Shown: piece after piece, positions 1 through 5,808 of the stretch | Position numbering within the stretch: the first letter of the stretch is position 1 | How the letters are laid out: the number at the start of each line of letters is the position of its first letter | DNA from: Sphingomonadales bacterium | GTDB lineage: Bacteria; Pseudomonadota; Alphaproteobacteria; Sphingomonadales; Emcibacteraceae | Assembly: GCA_011051815.1 (NCBI GenBank) | Contig: DRKK01000349.1 | Location: forward strand, 1 to 5,808 | Reading direction: 5' to 3' | Length of the DNA: 5,808 nucleotides | Position numbers and translations under genes: made by a program | The notes under the pieces: model-generated | Databases searched by the model: none | Told to the model about the DNA's origin: nothing | The model's input: the letters and a program-made list of their open reading frames with translations, nothing else

Positions 1-16
1 CATAAATCGTTTTCAT
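1..16 (-). CDS. Possible 5' end of a minus-strand gene leaving the window
   Basis: On the minus strand an ATG at 16-14 opens a frame reading M-K-T-I-Y before the window edge. It is preceded at a short 4-nt spacing by AAGGGG, which resembles a ribosome binding site. It would lie downstream of, and in the same direction as, the MarR gene at 84-542. Only five codons are visible, so neither product nor reality of the gene can be judged. Confidence 0.25.
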
Positions 17-66
17 GACACCCCTTACTCACTTGTCTCATTTACAATATTACGTCCGTTTCGCTT

Positions 67-92
67 AATTCATGTCAAAAAAGTCATGAATT
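67..92. repeat. 8-bp inverted repeat over the marR stop codon
   Basis: AATTCATG (67-74) and CATGAATT (85-92) are perfect inverted copies separated by 10 nt containing a run of six A. The right arm overlaps the stop codon of the MarR gene (84-86). The stem is AT-rich and not followed by a T-run on either strand, so it is a poor intrinsic terminator. On the minus strand the left half contains TTGACA (78-73), so it could equally be an operator or a -35 element for a downstream gene. Its role is unknown. Confidence 0.35.
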
Positions 93-542
93 GCGTATTT
101 TTTCTACATTTCCCAATAGTTTTTTTAAAATGTCCCTGAAATCTCCCCTTTCCTTCTCCGTCATTTCCGCCAGCAATTTTTGCTCAAGATTCATAGCCAT
201 ATCCACAATGGCCCCATAAACCCCGGCCCCCTTTTCACTTAAATTAAGGATCACCTTGCGGCGATCATTGGGGTCCGTGCGGCGGCTGATATAACCATTA
301 TCAAGCAGCTTGTTCAAAGCACGGGTCACCTGTACCTGATCCATATCCAGATGGGCACCAAGGGCCTTAGCCGATATGGGGGCGGAACTGGCCAGCATCG
401 CCATAAAGCGCCAGCTTTCGCCGTTAATATTATATTTCAAAGAATAATTATCTTCGAGGATATAGCCCGCTTCCTGAGATAACCGCCATAGCTGATACGG
501 CACCCAGTCCCGAATATTGAATAAATTTTCCTGCTCCGTCAA
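84..542 (-). CDS. MarR-family transcriptional regulator (152 aa)
   Basis: This is a winged helix-turn-helix DNA-binding protein of the MarR family, which act as dimers and usually repress a neighbouring gene until a small ligand or oxidant releases them. Residues about 45-105 form the wHTH domain. The recognition helix is near residues 67-82 (MDQVQVTRALNKLLDNG), followed by the typical wing with RRTDPNDRRKVILNLSEKG at about 87-105. The N-terminal (about 10-35) and C-terminal (about 106-150) helices would form the dimer interface. Length is normal for the family. The start is TTG: AGGA lies 7 nt upstream (553-550), an in-frame TAG sits four codons before it, and the next internal Met (residue 47) would cut into the DNA-binding domain. 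No cysteine is present, so a thiol-oxidation sensor of the OhrR type is unlikely. It is divergent from the membrane protein at 657-1094, its most likely target. The ligand cannot be predicted. Confidence 0.9.
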   Translation of the reverse strand: MTEQENLFNIRDWVPYQLWRLSQEAGYILEDNYSLKYNINGESWRFMAMLASSAPISAKALGAHLDMDQVQVTRALNKLLDNGYISRRTDPNDRRKVILNLSEKGAGVYGAIVDMAMNLEQKLLAEMTEKERGDFRDILKKLLGNVEKIRNS

Positions 543-577
543 GGCCGTGTCCTATGCTTAAAATACAAGTCCCCTTA

Positions 578-606
578 TGTATAACAGAAAATTCTTTCCC
601 GGGAAA
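578..606 (-). promoter_or_regulatory. Candidate promoter of the TTG-start marR gene
   Basis: On the minus strand TTTCCC (606-601) is followed after exactly 17 bp by TATACA (583-578). This fits a sigma-70-type promoter with a weak -35 (3/6 to TTGACA) and a fair -10 (4/6 to TATAAT). Transcription would start near 570, leaving a leader of roughly 28 nt. It mirrors the plus-strand candidate at 595-623 and shares the palindrome with it. Prediction from motif and spacing only. Confidence 0.4.
595..606. promoter_or_regulatory. 12-bp palindrome TTTCCCGGGAAA, candidate MarR operator
   Basis: TTTCCCGGGAAA is a perfect palindrome in the middle of the divergent intergenic region. Its flanks ATTC (591-594) and GGAAT (608-612) extend the symmetry imperfectly. 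Each half coincides with the candidate -35 hexamer of one of the two diverging promoters. A dimer of the adjacent MarR protein bound here could therefore block both. Assignment to that regulator is inferred from position. Confidence 0.45.
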
Positions 607-623
607 AGGAATGATTATATACT
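595..623 (+). promoter_or_regulatory. Candidate promoter of the membrane-protein gene
   Basis: TTTCCC (595-600), a 17-bp spacer and TATACT (618-623) give a weak -35 with a strong -10 (5/6). The predicted start is near 630, with a leader of about 27 nt before the ATG at 657. A weak -35 is compatible with a regulated promoter. A second AT-rich stretch, GATAATAATAAT (633-644), lies downstream but has no good -35 partner. Motif-based prediction. Confidence 0.45.
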
Positions 624-656
624 GCACTTGGGGATAATAATAATCAGGAGCAAAAA

Positions 657-1094
657 ATGTCTGAGGAAAATACAGTAAATCCACCCAAATGGCTGATGAT
701 TGTGGCTGGCCTGGCCCTGATCTGGAATCTTCTGGGTGTGATGGCCTTTGCCATGCAGGCGATGATGACGCCGGAAAAAATCGCCCTGTTATCGCAAGCG
801 GAACAGGATATGTATGCGGCTACCCCTCTTTGGGTATTGATCGCCTTTGGGTGCGGCGTTTTTGGCGGCACGTTCGGGTCCATTGGCCTGTTGATGCGCA
901 AAGCCTGTGCCATGCCATTGTTCGTCATCTCCCTAATCGGGGTTTTGGTTCAGATGTATCATTCCTTCTTTATCATCAAATCCTATGAAGTTTACGGGCC
1001 GGGCAGCACCGTCATGCCGATTATGGTGATCCTTATCGCCATCGCCCTTGTCTGGTTAGCCAACAAAGCCAAAAAAAGCGGCTGGCTTTCCTGA
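657..1094 (+). CDS. Small four-helix inner-membrane protein, function unknown (145 aa)
   Basis: The protein is very hydrophobic with four likely transmembrane segments at about residues 12-34, 57-80, 85-107 and 118-136, joined by short polar loops. A charged loop (about 38-55, TPEKIALLSQAEQDMYAATP) lies between helices 1 and 2, and the end is basic (ANKAKKSGWLS). No cleavable signal or catalytic motif is seen. From memory it resembles a family of about 145-aa bacterial proteins that databases often name 'sugar transporter'. Four helices with no known transport motif do not support that name. The ATG at 657 has AGGAG 6 nt upstream (646-650). It is divergent from the MarR gene, suggesting MarR-controlled expression, perhaps in response to a membrane-active or toxic compound. 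That role is inference. It stands alone: the next gene is convergent. Confidence 0.85.
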   Translation: MSEENTVNPPKWLMIVAGLALIWNLLGVMAFAMQAMMTPEKIALLSQAEQDMYAATPLWVLIAFGCGVFGGTFGSIGLLMRKACAMPLFVISLIGVLVQMYHSFFIIKSYEVYGPGSTVMPIMVILIAIALVWLANKAKKSGWLS

Positions 1095-1107
1095 AACCAT
1101 ACATATT

Positions 1108-1169
1108 GTCATTCCTGCGTAGGCAGGAATCCAAAATGTCTCAGCATCCCCGATCAAGTCGAGAATGAC
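1108..1169. repeat. Dispersed intergenic repeat with terminal and internal inverted repeats
   Basis: The element is bounded by GTCATTC (1108-1114) and its exact inverse GAATGAC (1163-1169). Inside the left end is a strong hairpin: ATTCCTGC (1111-1118), loop GTAG, GCAGGAAT (1123-1130). A smaller hairpin lies near the right end (CGA-TCAAG-TCG, 1151-1161). This layout and wording match a short non-coding repeat type that I know from many alphaproteobacterial genomes. It lies between convergent genes just after the membrane-protein stop, where it may stabilise or end that transcript. No T-run follows the hairpin. Its copy number in this genome cannot be seen here. Confidence 0.6.
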
Positions 1170-1191
1170 GAATATAACGCGCAGGAGCCAT

Positions 1192-1224
1192 AAAAAAAGA
1201 GCCGGAGAAACACTCTCCGGCTCT
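1192..1224 (-). terminator. Rho-independent terminator of the groES-groEL operon
   Basis: Read on the minus strand, AGAGCCGGAGA (1224-1214), a 5-nt loop and TCTCCGGCTCT (1208-1198) make a perfect 11-bp GC-rich stem. The stem runs directly into a tract of T (complement of the A-run 1192-1198). It lies 33 bp after the groEL stop. The plus-strand side lacks a T-run, so it works mainly for groEL and not for the convergent membrane-protein gene. Confidence 0.93.
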
Positions 1225-1256
1225 GATTTAAATTTCTGACGTTTGGGACGTCGGGC

Positions 1257-2933
<1,677 letters not shown>

Positions 2934-2959
2934 TTAAAAACTATGTCTTATGGAGGGGG

Positions 2960-3247
2960 TTATTCAATGATGCCCATGATGTCGGATTCTTTCATGATCA
3001 ACAGGTCTTCACCGTCGATCTTGATTTCCGTACCAGACCATTTGCCAAATAATATGGTGTCACCAGCTTTCACATCCAGCGCGGTTACTGTGCCGTCTTC
3101 GGCTTTGGCACCGCTACCCACGGAGATGATTTCACCCTGGCTTGGTTTTTCCTGCGCACTGTCAGGAATGATGATGCCGCCAGCCGTTTTTTGCTCTGCA
3201 TCAATGCGGCGTACCAGGACACGATCGTGTAAAGGACGAAAACCCAT
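2960..3247 (-). CDS. groES: Co-chaperonin GroES (Hsp10), 10 kDa subunit (95 aa)
   Basis: GroES forms the seven-membered lid that closes the GroEL chamber during protein folding in the cytosol. The 95-aa length is normal. The sequence begins [14 protein letters not shown] and has the mobile loop with the GroEL-binding hydrophobic GGIIIP at about 23-28 (within [18 protein letters not shown]). It continues with the core [21 protein letters not shown] and ends [10 protein letters not shown] chose the ATG at 3247: AGAGG lies 8 nt upstream (3260-3256) and the protein then starts exactly like its family. A longer reading from 3295 would begin inside the CIRCE operator and add 16 unrelated residues. 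It is the first gene of the operon. Transcription is probably controlled by HrcA at CIRCE and by a heat-shock sigma factor. Confidence 0.98.
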   Translation of the reverse strand: MGFRPLHDRVLVRRIDAEQKTAGGIIIPDSAQEKPSQGEIISVGSGAKAEDGTVTALDVKAGDTILFGKWSGTEIKIDGEDLLIMKESDIMGIIE

Positions 3248-3284
3248 TTTATAGACCTCTTTTGTTGTGTTAATAATTTCCCGG

Positions 3285-3311
3285 TTAGCACTCACATGGG
3301 GAGAGTGCTAA
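3285..3311. promoter_or_regulatory. CIRCE operator (HrcA-binding site)
   Basis: TTAGCACTC (3285-3293), a 9-nt spacer and GAGTGCTAA (3303-3311) give a perfect match to the CIRCE consensus, the binding site of the heat-shock repressor HrcA. It lies 37 bp upstream of the groES start codon, between the promoter region and the ribosome binding site, as expected. It predicts that the genome encodes HrcA, which is not in this window. Confidence 0.97.
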
Positions 3312-3324
3312 CAACTACCTCAAG
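3294..3324 (-). promoter_or_regulatory. Candidate sigma-32 promoter overlapping CIRCE
   Basis: On the minus strand CTTGAGG (3324-3318) is followed after 16 bp by CCCCATGT (3301-3294). The latter is an exact fit to the enterobacterial sigma-32 -10 consensus CCCCATNT. The -10 motif occupies eight of the nine CIRCE spacer bases, so HrcA binding would directly cover it. The spacing is at the long end of the accepted range and the -35 lacks the usual A-rich end. Motif-based prediction competing with the one at 3324-3352. Confidence 0.4.
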
Positions 3325-3352
3325 AGATAGTCCTCAGAGGGGAAGAGTCAAG
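3324..3352 (-). promoter_or_regulatory. Candidate upstream groES-groEL promoter (RpoH or sigma-70 type)
   Basis: The minus strand has CTTGACT (3352-3346). After 15-16 bp comes ACTATCT/TATCTC (3331-3324). CTTG... with ACTATCT is close to the alphaproteobacterial RpoH pattern (CTTG, then CYTATNT). TTGACT is also a good housekeeping -35, although TATCTC is a weak housekeeping -10. Transcription would start just upstream of CIRCE, the more common arrangement for this operator. I consider it at least as likely as the promoter inside CIRCE. Both may be used. Confidence 0.5.
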
Positions 3353-3363
3353 AGGTCAGGGCG

Positions 3364-3384
3364 AAAAAAGGTGAAAAAAGCACC
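3364..3384 (-). terminator. Weak terminator-like element after the DsbA-like gene
   Basis: On the minus strand GGTG (3384-3381), a 7-nt loop and CACC (3373-3370) are followed by six T (complement of 3369-3364). The stem is only 4 bp, so termination would be weak. The surrounding 3364-3389 is three A-runs of 5-6 bases set about ten apart. Partial read-through into the groES promoter region is possible. Confidence 0.35.
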
Positions 3385-3400
3385 AAAAAGCCGTGTTTAA

Positions 3401-4060
3401 TCAGCACCAGCTCACATCATTGGCGGGATGGGCCAGTATTTCCTTCACATTGGCCGATAAAATACGGTAACCCACATTGCCGAATAAAACCTGACGGCCC
3501 CCGTTCATGACCCATGACGGGCTGCCTTTCAGGCCCATCTTCTGCGCCATATGATAATCCCGTTGCAGAGCGGCCATGGCCTGACCATCCTCCAGATAAA
3601 GCTGCATCTTTTCCACATCCAGCCCGCTCTGTGCCGCCAGAGATAACAGAACATCTATTCGGCCAATGTCCATCACATCCACAAAGAAACTGCGCCGCAG
3701 CAACAGGGCCAGATCAGCAGACACCGCCGGTGAGGCGGCCAGTTGCGCGGCCTTTAGGACAAGATGAGCATTGCCGGAGGTCAGGGGCCGCACATCCCGC
3801 CAGATATCCCCATTGACCGGTGCATTTTCAAAGGGCTTGGCGGAGTCCACCACATGCTGGCCAAAGCCCTCATACCCGCCGCGACTTTGCCATTGCTCGG
3901 CCATTTTTGACGCCGTATCGCCGAAGACATCCATATAATGACAGCGCAAATCAACCTTGTCGCCCCATTCATCCTGAAGCTCCTCTATGCGCCGCTGGGC
4001 AATCCACGCCCATACGCATAAGACATCCGTATAATAATCAATCACCAATGGCGCTGTCAT
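3401..4060 (-). CDS. DsbA-family thioredoxin-fold protein with a single active-site Cys (219 aa)
   Basis: This is a cytoplasmic protein of the DsbA/FrnE-like group (thioredoxin fold with an inserted helical domain); there is no signal peptide. The first beta strand and active site read VIDYYTDVLCVWAWIAQRR (about 6-24). The usual CxxC is C15-V-W-A, so the second cysteine is missing. The helical insert spans about 55-170. The thioredoxin cis-proline region is GSPSWVMNGGRQVLFGNVGY (179-198), with P181 the likely cis-Pro. The protein ends in SWC, so another cysteine is the very last residue (C219); C40 is the only other one. One cysteine suggests glutathione-linked or monothiol chemistry, as in related 2-hydroxychromene-2-carboxylate isomerases, rather than disulfide exchange; the substrate is unknown. 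I start it at the ATG at 4060, with AAGGA 7 nt upstream. A TTG at 4087 would add nine residues that include this ribosome site. It is divergent from the flavoprotein operon. Confidence 0.85.
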   Translation of the reverse strand: MTAPLVIDYYTDVLCVWAWIAQRRIEELQDEWGDKVDLRCHYMDVFGDTASKMAEQWQSRGGYEGFGQHVVDSAKPFENAPVNGDIWRDVRPLTSGNAHLVLKAAQLAASPAVSADLALLLRRSFFVDVMDIGRIDVLLSLAAQSGLDVEKMQLYLEDGQAMAALQRDYHMAQKMGLKGSPSWVMNGGRQVLFGNVGYRILSANVKEILAHPANDVSWC

Positions 4061-4094
4061 CTTCTGTTCCTTAACCGTTATCACCAACCCTCGT

Positions 4095-4124
4095 GATATT
4101 CCGTCAGAAGGCAGGATCAGTCAA
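4095..4124 (-). promoter_or_regulatory. Candidate promoter of the DsbA-like gene
   Basis: Minus-strand TTGACT (4124-4119) is followed after 18 bp by AATATC (4100-4095), which would start transcription near 4088, about 28 nt before the ATG. The -35 is good (5/6) and the -10 only fair. The -35 overlaps an inverted repeat, GTCAA-N5-TTGAC (4120-4134). Prediction only. Confidence 0.35.
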
Positions 4125-4156
4125 GATATTTGACAGAGATATATGAGGCTCCCCCA

Positions 4157-4184
4157 TTGACATGATACGATTTCGTACTATATG
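4157..4184 (+). promoter_or_regulatory. Promoter of the flavoprotein-marR operon
   Basis: A perfect -35 TTGACA (4157-4162) is followed after 16 bp by TATATG (4179-4184, 4/6 to TATAAT); reading ATATGG at 17 bp is the alternative. The predicted start is near 4191, with a leader of about 30 nt to the ATG at 4221. The spacer and start region are covered by the operator-like repeats at 4165-4198, implying a strong but repressible promoter. Confidence 0.6.
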
Positions 4185-4198
4185 GTTCGAAATCGTAT
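4165..4198. promoter_or_regulatory. Double operator: inverted repeat of two palindromic sites
   Basis: ATACGATTTCG (4165-4175) and CGAAATCGTAT (4188-4198) are perfect 11-bp inverted copies. Within them are two 12-bp sites. Site 1, TACGATTTCGTA (4166-4177), is a perfect TACGA-TT-TCGTA palindrome lying between -35 and -10. Site 2, TTCGAAATCGTA (4186-4197), is palindromic in 4 of 5 arm pairs and covers the expected transcription start. Their centres are 20 bp apart, about two helical turns, so two dimers could bind on one face. Site size and position suit a MarR or TetR dimer. The MarR gene that ends the same operon is the natural candidate, giving autoregulation. The binding protein is inferred. 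Confidence 0.7.
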
Positions 4199-4220
4199 TA
4201 AATAGCAAAAGGAAATCATA

Positions 4221-5363
4221 ATGACTATGGGACGGCGCAAGGCCATGGCGATTATTGGCGGCGGGGTAATTTTCGGGGCCACAGCAACCTTTCTTGGCAC
4301 CCGAAAACCAGCCAAGGCACTGGCCCCATGGCAACAGGCCGGGGACTATGCGGAGCCACGGCGGCGGGCATTATCCTATGCCATCCTTGCGCCGAACCCC
4401 CATAACCGGCAACCCTGGCAGGTGGACCTTGCCCAGCAAGACAAGGTCATACTCTATGTGGATACGGACCGCATGCTCCACCATACGGACCCGTTTAATC
4501 GGCAGATTACGATCGGTCTTGGCTGTTTTCTGGAACTGTTGCGCATGGCGGCGGCACAGGATGGTTATCTGGCCCGCATCACGCCTTTTCCACAAGGGTT
4601 TGATAACCGTCAGCTGGATAAACGCCCGGTGGCCGAAATTGCCTTTACCCATGACCATAGCGTTAAAAAAGACCCGCTGTTCCCCCATATCCTGAACCGA
4701 AGATCTCTGAAAGTCGCTTTCGACCCGGACCGCCAAATTCCGGATGAGCTGTTACGAAACCTTCAACAGATTGTTCAACATGGCGTTCAGGCCGGAACCA
4801 CGAACAGACCAGAGCGCGTTCGACAGTTGCGCCATCTGACCCATGAGGCCATGGCCATTGAAATGGAAACGCCGCGCACCTACAGGGAAAGCGTTGATCT
4901 TTACCGGATTGGCAAGACGGAAATCAATGATAATCCCGATGGCATCAGCCTCGGCGGGCCTGTGCTGGACAGTCTGGCCGCCGTTGGTCTTTTCACGCGC
5001 GCACAGGCCCTTGATACCGGATCATCGGCCTATCAACAGGGAATGAACAGGGTCATGGAAAATATGGACAGTGCCATGGGCTATATCTGGCTGACAACAG
5101 AAACCAACAGCCGTTTGGACCAGTTGAATGCCGGGCGGGACTGGGTGCGGGTTAATCTGGCGGCGACCGCCGGGGGTATCGGTCTGCACCCCATAAGTCA
5201 GGCCCTACAGGAATTCCCGGAGATGACGGCAAAATTTAATCAGCTCCATGAAATTCTGGACGCAAAAGGAACAAGGGTTCAAATGTTGGGACGGTTGGGA
5301 TATGCTCCCCCCACGGCCCCAACGCCAAGATGGCCGCTGGCGGCAAAAATTATAAAGGCATGA
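4221..5363 (+). CDS. Putative Tat-exported nitroreductase-like flavoprotein (Acg type, 380 aa)
   Basis: The protein resembles the nitroreductase-fold, FMN-binding Acg group. Residues 4-26 (GRRKAMAIIGGGVIF...) look like a twin-arginine signal: R5-R6, then a Gly/Ala/Ile-rich hydrophobic stretch. This suggests export to, or anchoring at, the periplasmic side of the inner membrane. The FMN-binding motif APNPHNRQPWQV at 57-68 is of the nitroreductase type. NRRS (159-162), the helix GRDWVRVNLAATAGGIGLHP (305-324) and the end LGRLGY (356-361)...PRWPL (369-373) also fit the group, which carries two halves of the nitroreductase fold in one chain. The substrate is unknown; reduction of nitro compounds or quinones is only a family guess. 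The ATG at 4221 has AAGGA 7 nt upstream; a second ATG at 4227 is less well spaced. It is the first gene of an operon with a MarR regulator. The RR motif lacks the favoured F-L after it, so export is probable, not certain. Confidence 0.85.
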   Translation: MTMGRRKAMAIIGGGVIFGATATFLGTRKPAKALAPWQQAGDYAEPRRRALSYAILAPNPHNRQPWQVDLAQQDKVILYVDTDRMLHHTDPFNRQITIGLGCFLELLRMAAAQDGYLARITPFPQGFDNRQLDKRPVAEIAFTHDHSVKKDPLFPHILNRRSLKVAFDPDRQIPDELLRNLQQIVQHGVQAGTTNRPERVRQLRHLTHEAMAIEMETPRTYRESVDLYRIGKTEINDNPDGISLGGPVLDSLAAVGLFTRAQALDTGSSAYQQGMNRVMENMDSAMGYIWLTTETNSRLDQLNAGRDWVRVNLAATAGGIGLHPISQALQEFPEMTAKFNQLHEILDAKGTRVQMLGRLGYAPPTAPTPRWPLAAKIIKA

Positions 5364-5364
5364 T

Positions 5365-5808
5365 GTGACCGAAGACAAGATACAGTCATTATATTTCGCA
5401 TTATTTAATGAGATCGGCATCATTAGCCAGCTCAGCAATGCCCTCATGGATGACCGCTTGCCCAAGGGCCTGTCCAGCGCACATTTCAATGTCTTAAACC
5501 ACCTTGCCCGCCTAGGAGATGGACAGACACCGCTGGCCATTGCCCGGTCCTTTCAGTTGGCAAAGACCACCATAAGCCACACCCTGTCCGGCCTTGAGGC
5601 CCGTCACCTGATCGAAATGCGGCCCAACCCGAAAGACGGCCGCAGCAAATGTGTCTGGCTGACCCAAAAGGGCCATGCATTCCGGGAACAGGTGATTAGC
5701 GACCTCGCGCCGGATTTGATCAAACTCTCGACCCAAATACCACAAGACCGTATACAAGACACCGTCACCGATCTGGCAGAAATACGGAAAATAATGGATG
5801 CAAACCGG
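5365..5808 (+). CDS. MarR-family regulator, 3' end outside the window (148 aa seen)
   Basis: This second MarR-family winged-helix regulator is unlike the one at 84-542. It opens with GTG (5365-5367) one base after the flavoprotein stop. AAAGG (5354-5358) lies 6 nt upstream inside the previous gene, so the two are probably translationally coupled. The protein reads (M)TEDKIQSLYFALFNEIGIISQLSN, with dimerisation helices at about 1-35. The DNA-binding helix is near 66-80 (LAKTTISHTLSGLEA). A typical wing with RPNPKDGRSKCVWLTQKG at about 86-103 follows. The frame is open to the final base with no stop. At 148 residues it is already family-sized, so only a little is missing. A single Cys (C96) sits in the wing; redox sensing there is possible but unproven. 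It likely represses its own operon at 4165-4198. Confidence 0.9.
   Translation, partial: MTEDKIQSLYFALFNEIGIISQLSNALMDDRLPKGLSSAHFNVLNHLARLGDGQTPLAIARSFQLAKTTISHTLSGLEARHLIEMRPNPKDGRSKCVWLTQKGHAFREQVISDLAPDLIKLSTQIPQDRIQDTVTDLAEIRKIMDANR

Noticed and set aside
1108..1169. CRISPR repeat or small structured RNA
   Set aside because: There is a single copy with inverted ends and no spacer-repeat periodicity; the layout fits a dispersed intergenic repeat better.
3248..3295. N-terminal extension of GroES by 16 residues from an ATG at 3295
   Set aside because: The start lies inside the CIRCE spacer, has no ribosome site, and the extra residues are not part of GroES; the ATG at 3247 has a good ribosome site and gives the family N-terminus.
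3364..3389. Phased A-tracts as a bent-DNA or UP element for the groES promoter
   Set aside because: Three A-runs at about 10-bp spacing could bend DNA or act as an UP-like element, but they lie where a transcript end for the DsbA-like gene is expected and I cannot tell these uses apart; listed only as a weak terminator.
4061..4087. Nine-residue longer start (TTG at 4087) for the DsbA-like protein
   Set aside because: The added segment contains the AAGGA ribosome site of the ATG at 4060 and no family-like residues.
4130..4135. Second plus-strand TTGACA as an extra promoter for the flavoprotein operon
   Set aside because: No acceptable -10 lies 15-19 bp downstream; the region there is a C-run followed by the real -35.
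5486..5757. Overlapping minus-strand open frames opposite the second MarR gene
   Set aside because: The plus strand encodes a clear MarR protein with an upstream ribosome site; the antisense frames have no family features.

Overview
The window looks like a chromosomal segment of an alphaproteobacterium of moderate GC content. The evidence is the GroES and GroEL sequences (GGIIIPDS mobile loop, Met/Gly-rich GroEL tail), a groES-groEL operon with a perfect CIRCE operator plus sigma-32-like promoter motifs, and a dispersed repeat of the GTCATTCCTGC...GAATGAC type common in that class. The order cannot be fixed from this sequence alone. No phage, transposase, plasmid, CRISPR, tRNA or rRNA signal is visible.

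Layout from left to right. Bases 1-83 hold the 3' flank of a MarR gene, a small palindrome and perhaps the first codons of a further minus-strand gene that leaves the window. At 84-542 (-) lies a MarR-family regulator, divergent from a four-helix membrane protein at 657-1094 (+). The 114-bp gap between them carries two mirror-image promoter candidates that meet at a 12-bp palindrome. A 162-bp convergent gap follows, holding a dispersed repeat and the groEL terminator. groEL (1257-2918, -) and groES (2960-3247, -) form an operon read from a CIRCE-bearing promoter region at 3285-3352. Next comes a DsbA-like thioredoxin-fold protein with a single active-site cysteine (3401-4060, -). Divergent from it is a two-gene operon: a putative Tat-exported, nitroreductase-like flavoprotein of the Acg type (4221-5363, +) and, 1 bp after its stop, a second MarR-family regulator beginning with GTG (5365 to the window end, +). 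Its promoter (TTGACA-N16-TATATG) is overlaid by two operator-like sites exactly 20 bp apart, together forming a 34-bp inverted repeat.

How the parts may work together: the core is a heat-shock chaperonin operon under apparent dual control, repressed by HrcA through CIRCE and probably activated by RpoH. It is flanked by two separate MarR-controlled modules. The left one pairs a regulator with a membrane protein. The right one pairs a regulator with a flavin oxidoreductase, and the redox-type DsbA-like protein is divergent to it. A general stress or electrophile-response theme is possible but is inference. The genes belong to recognisable families. The least routine material is regulatory: the operator-promoter at 4157-4198, the symmetric divergent promoter at 578-623, and a sigma-32-type -10 motif inside the CIRCE spacer. 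I found no convincing evidence of an entirely new system.
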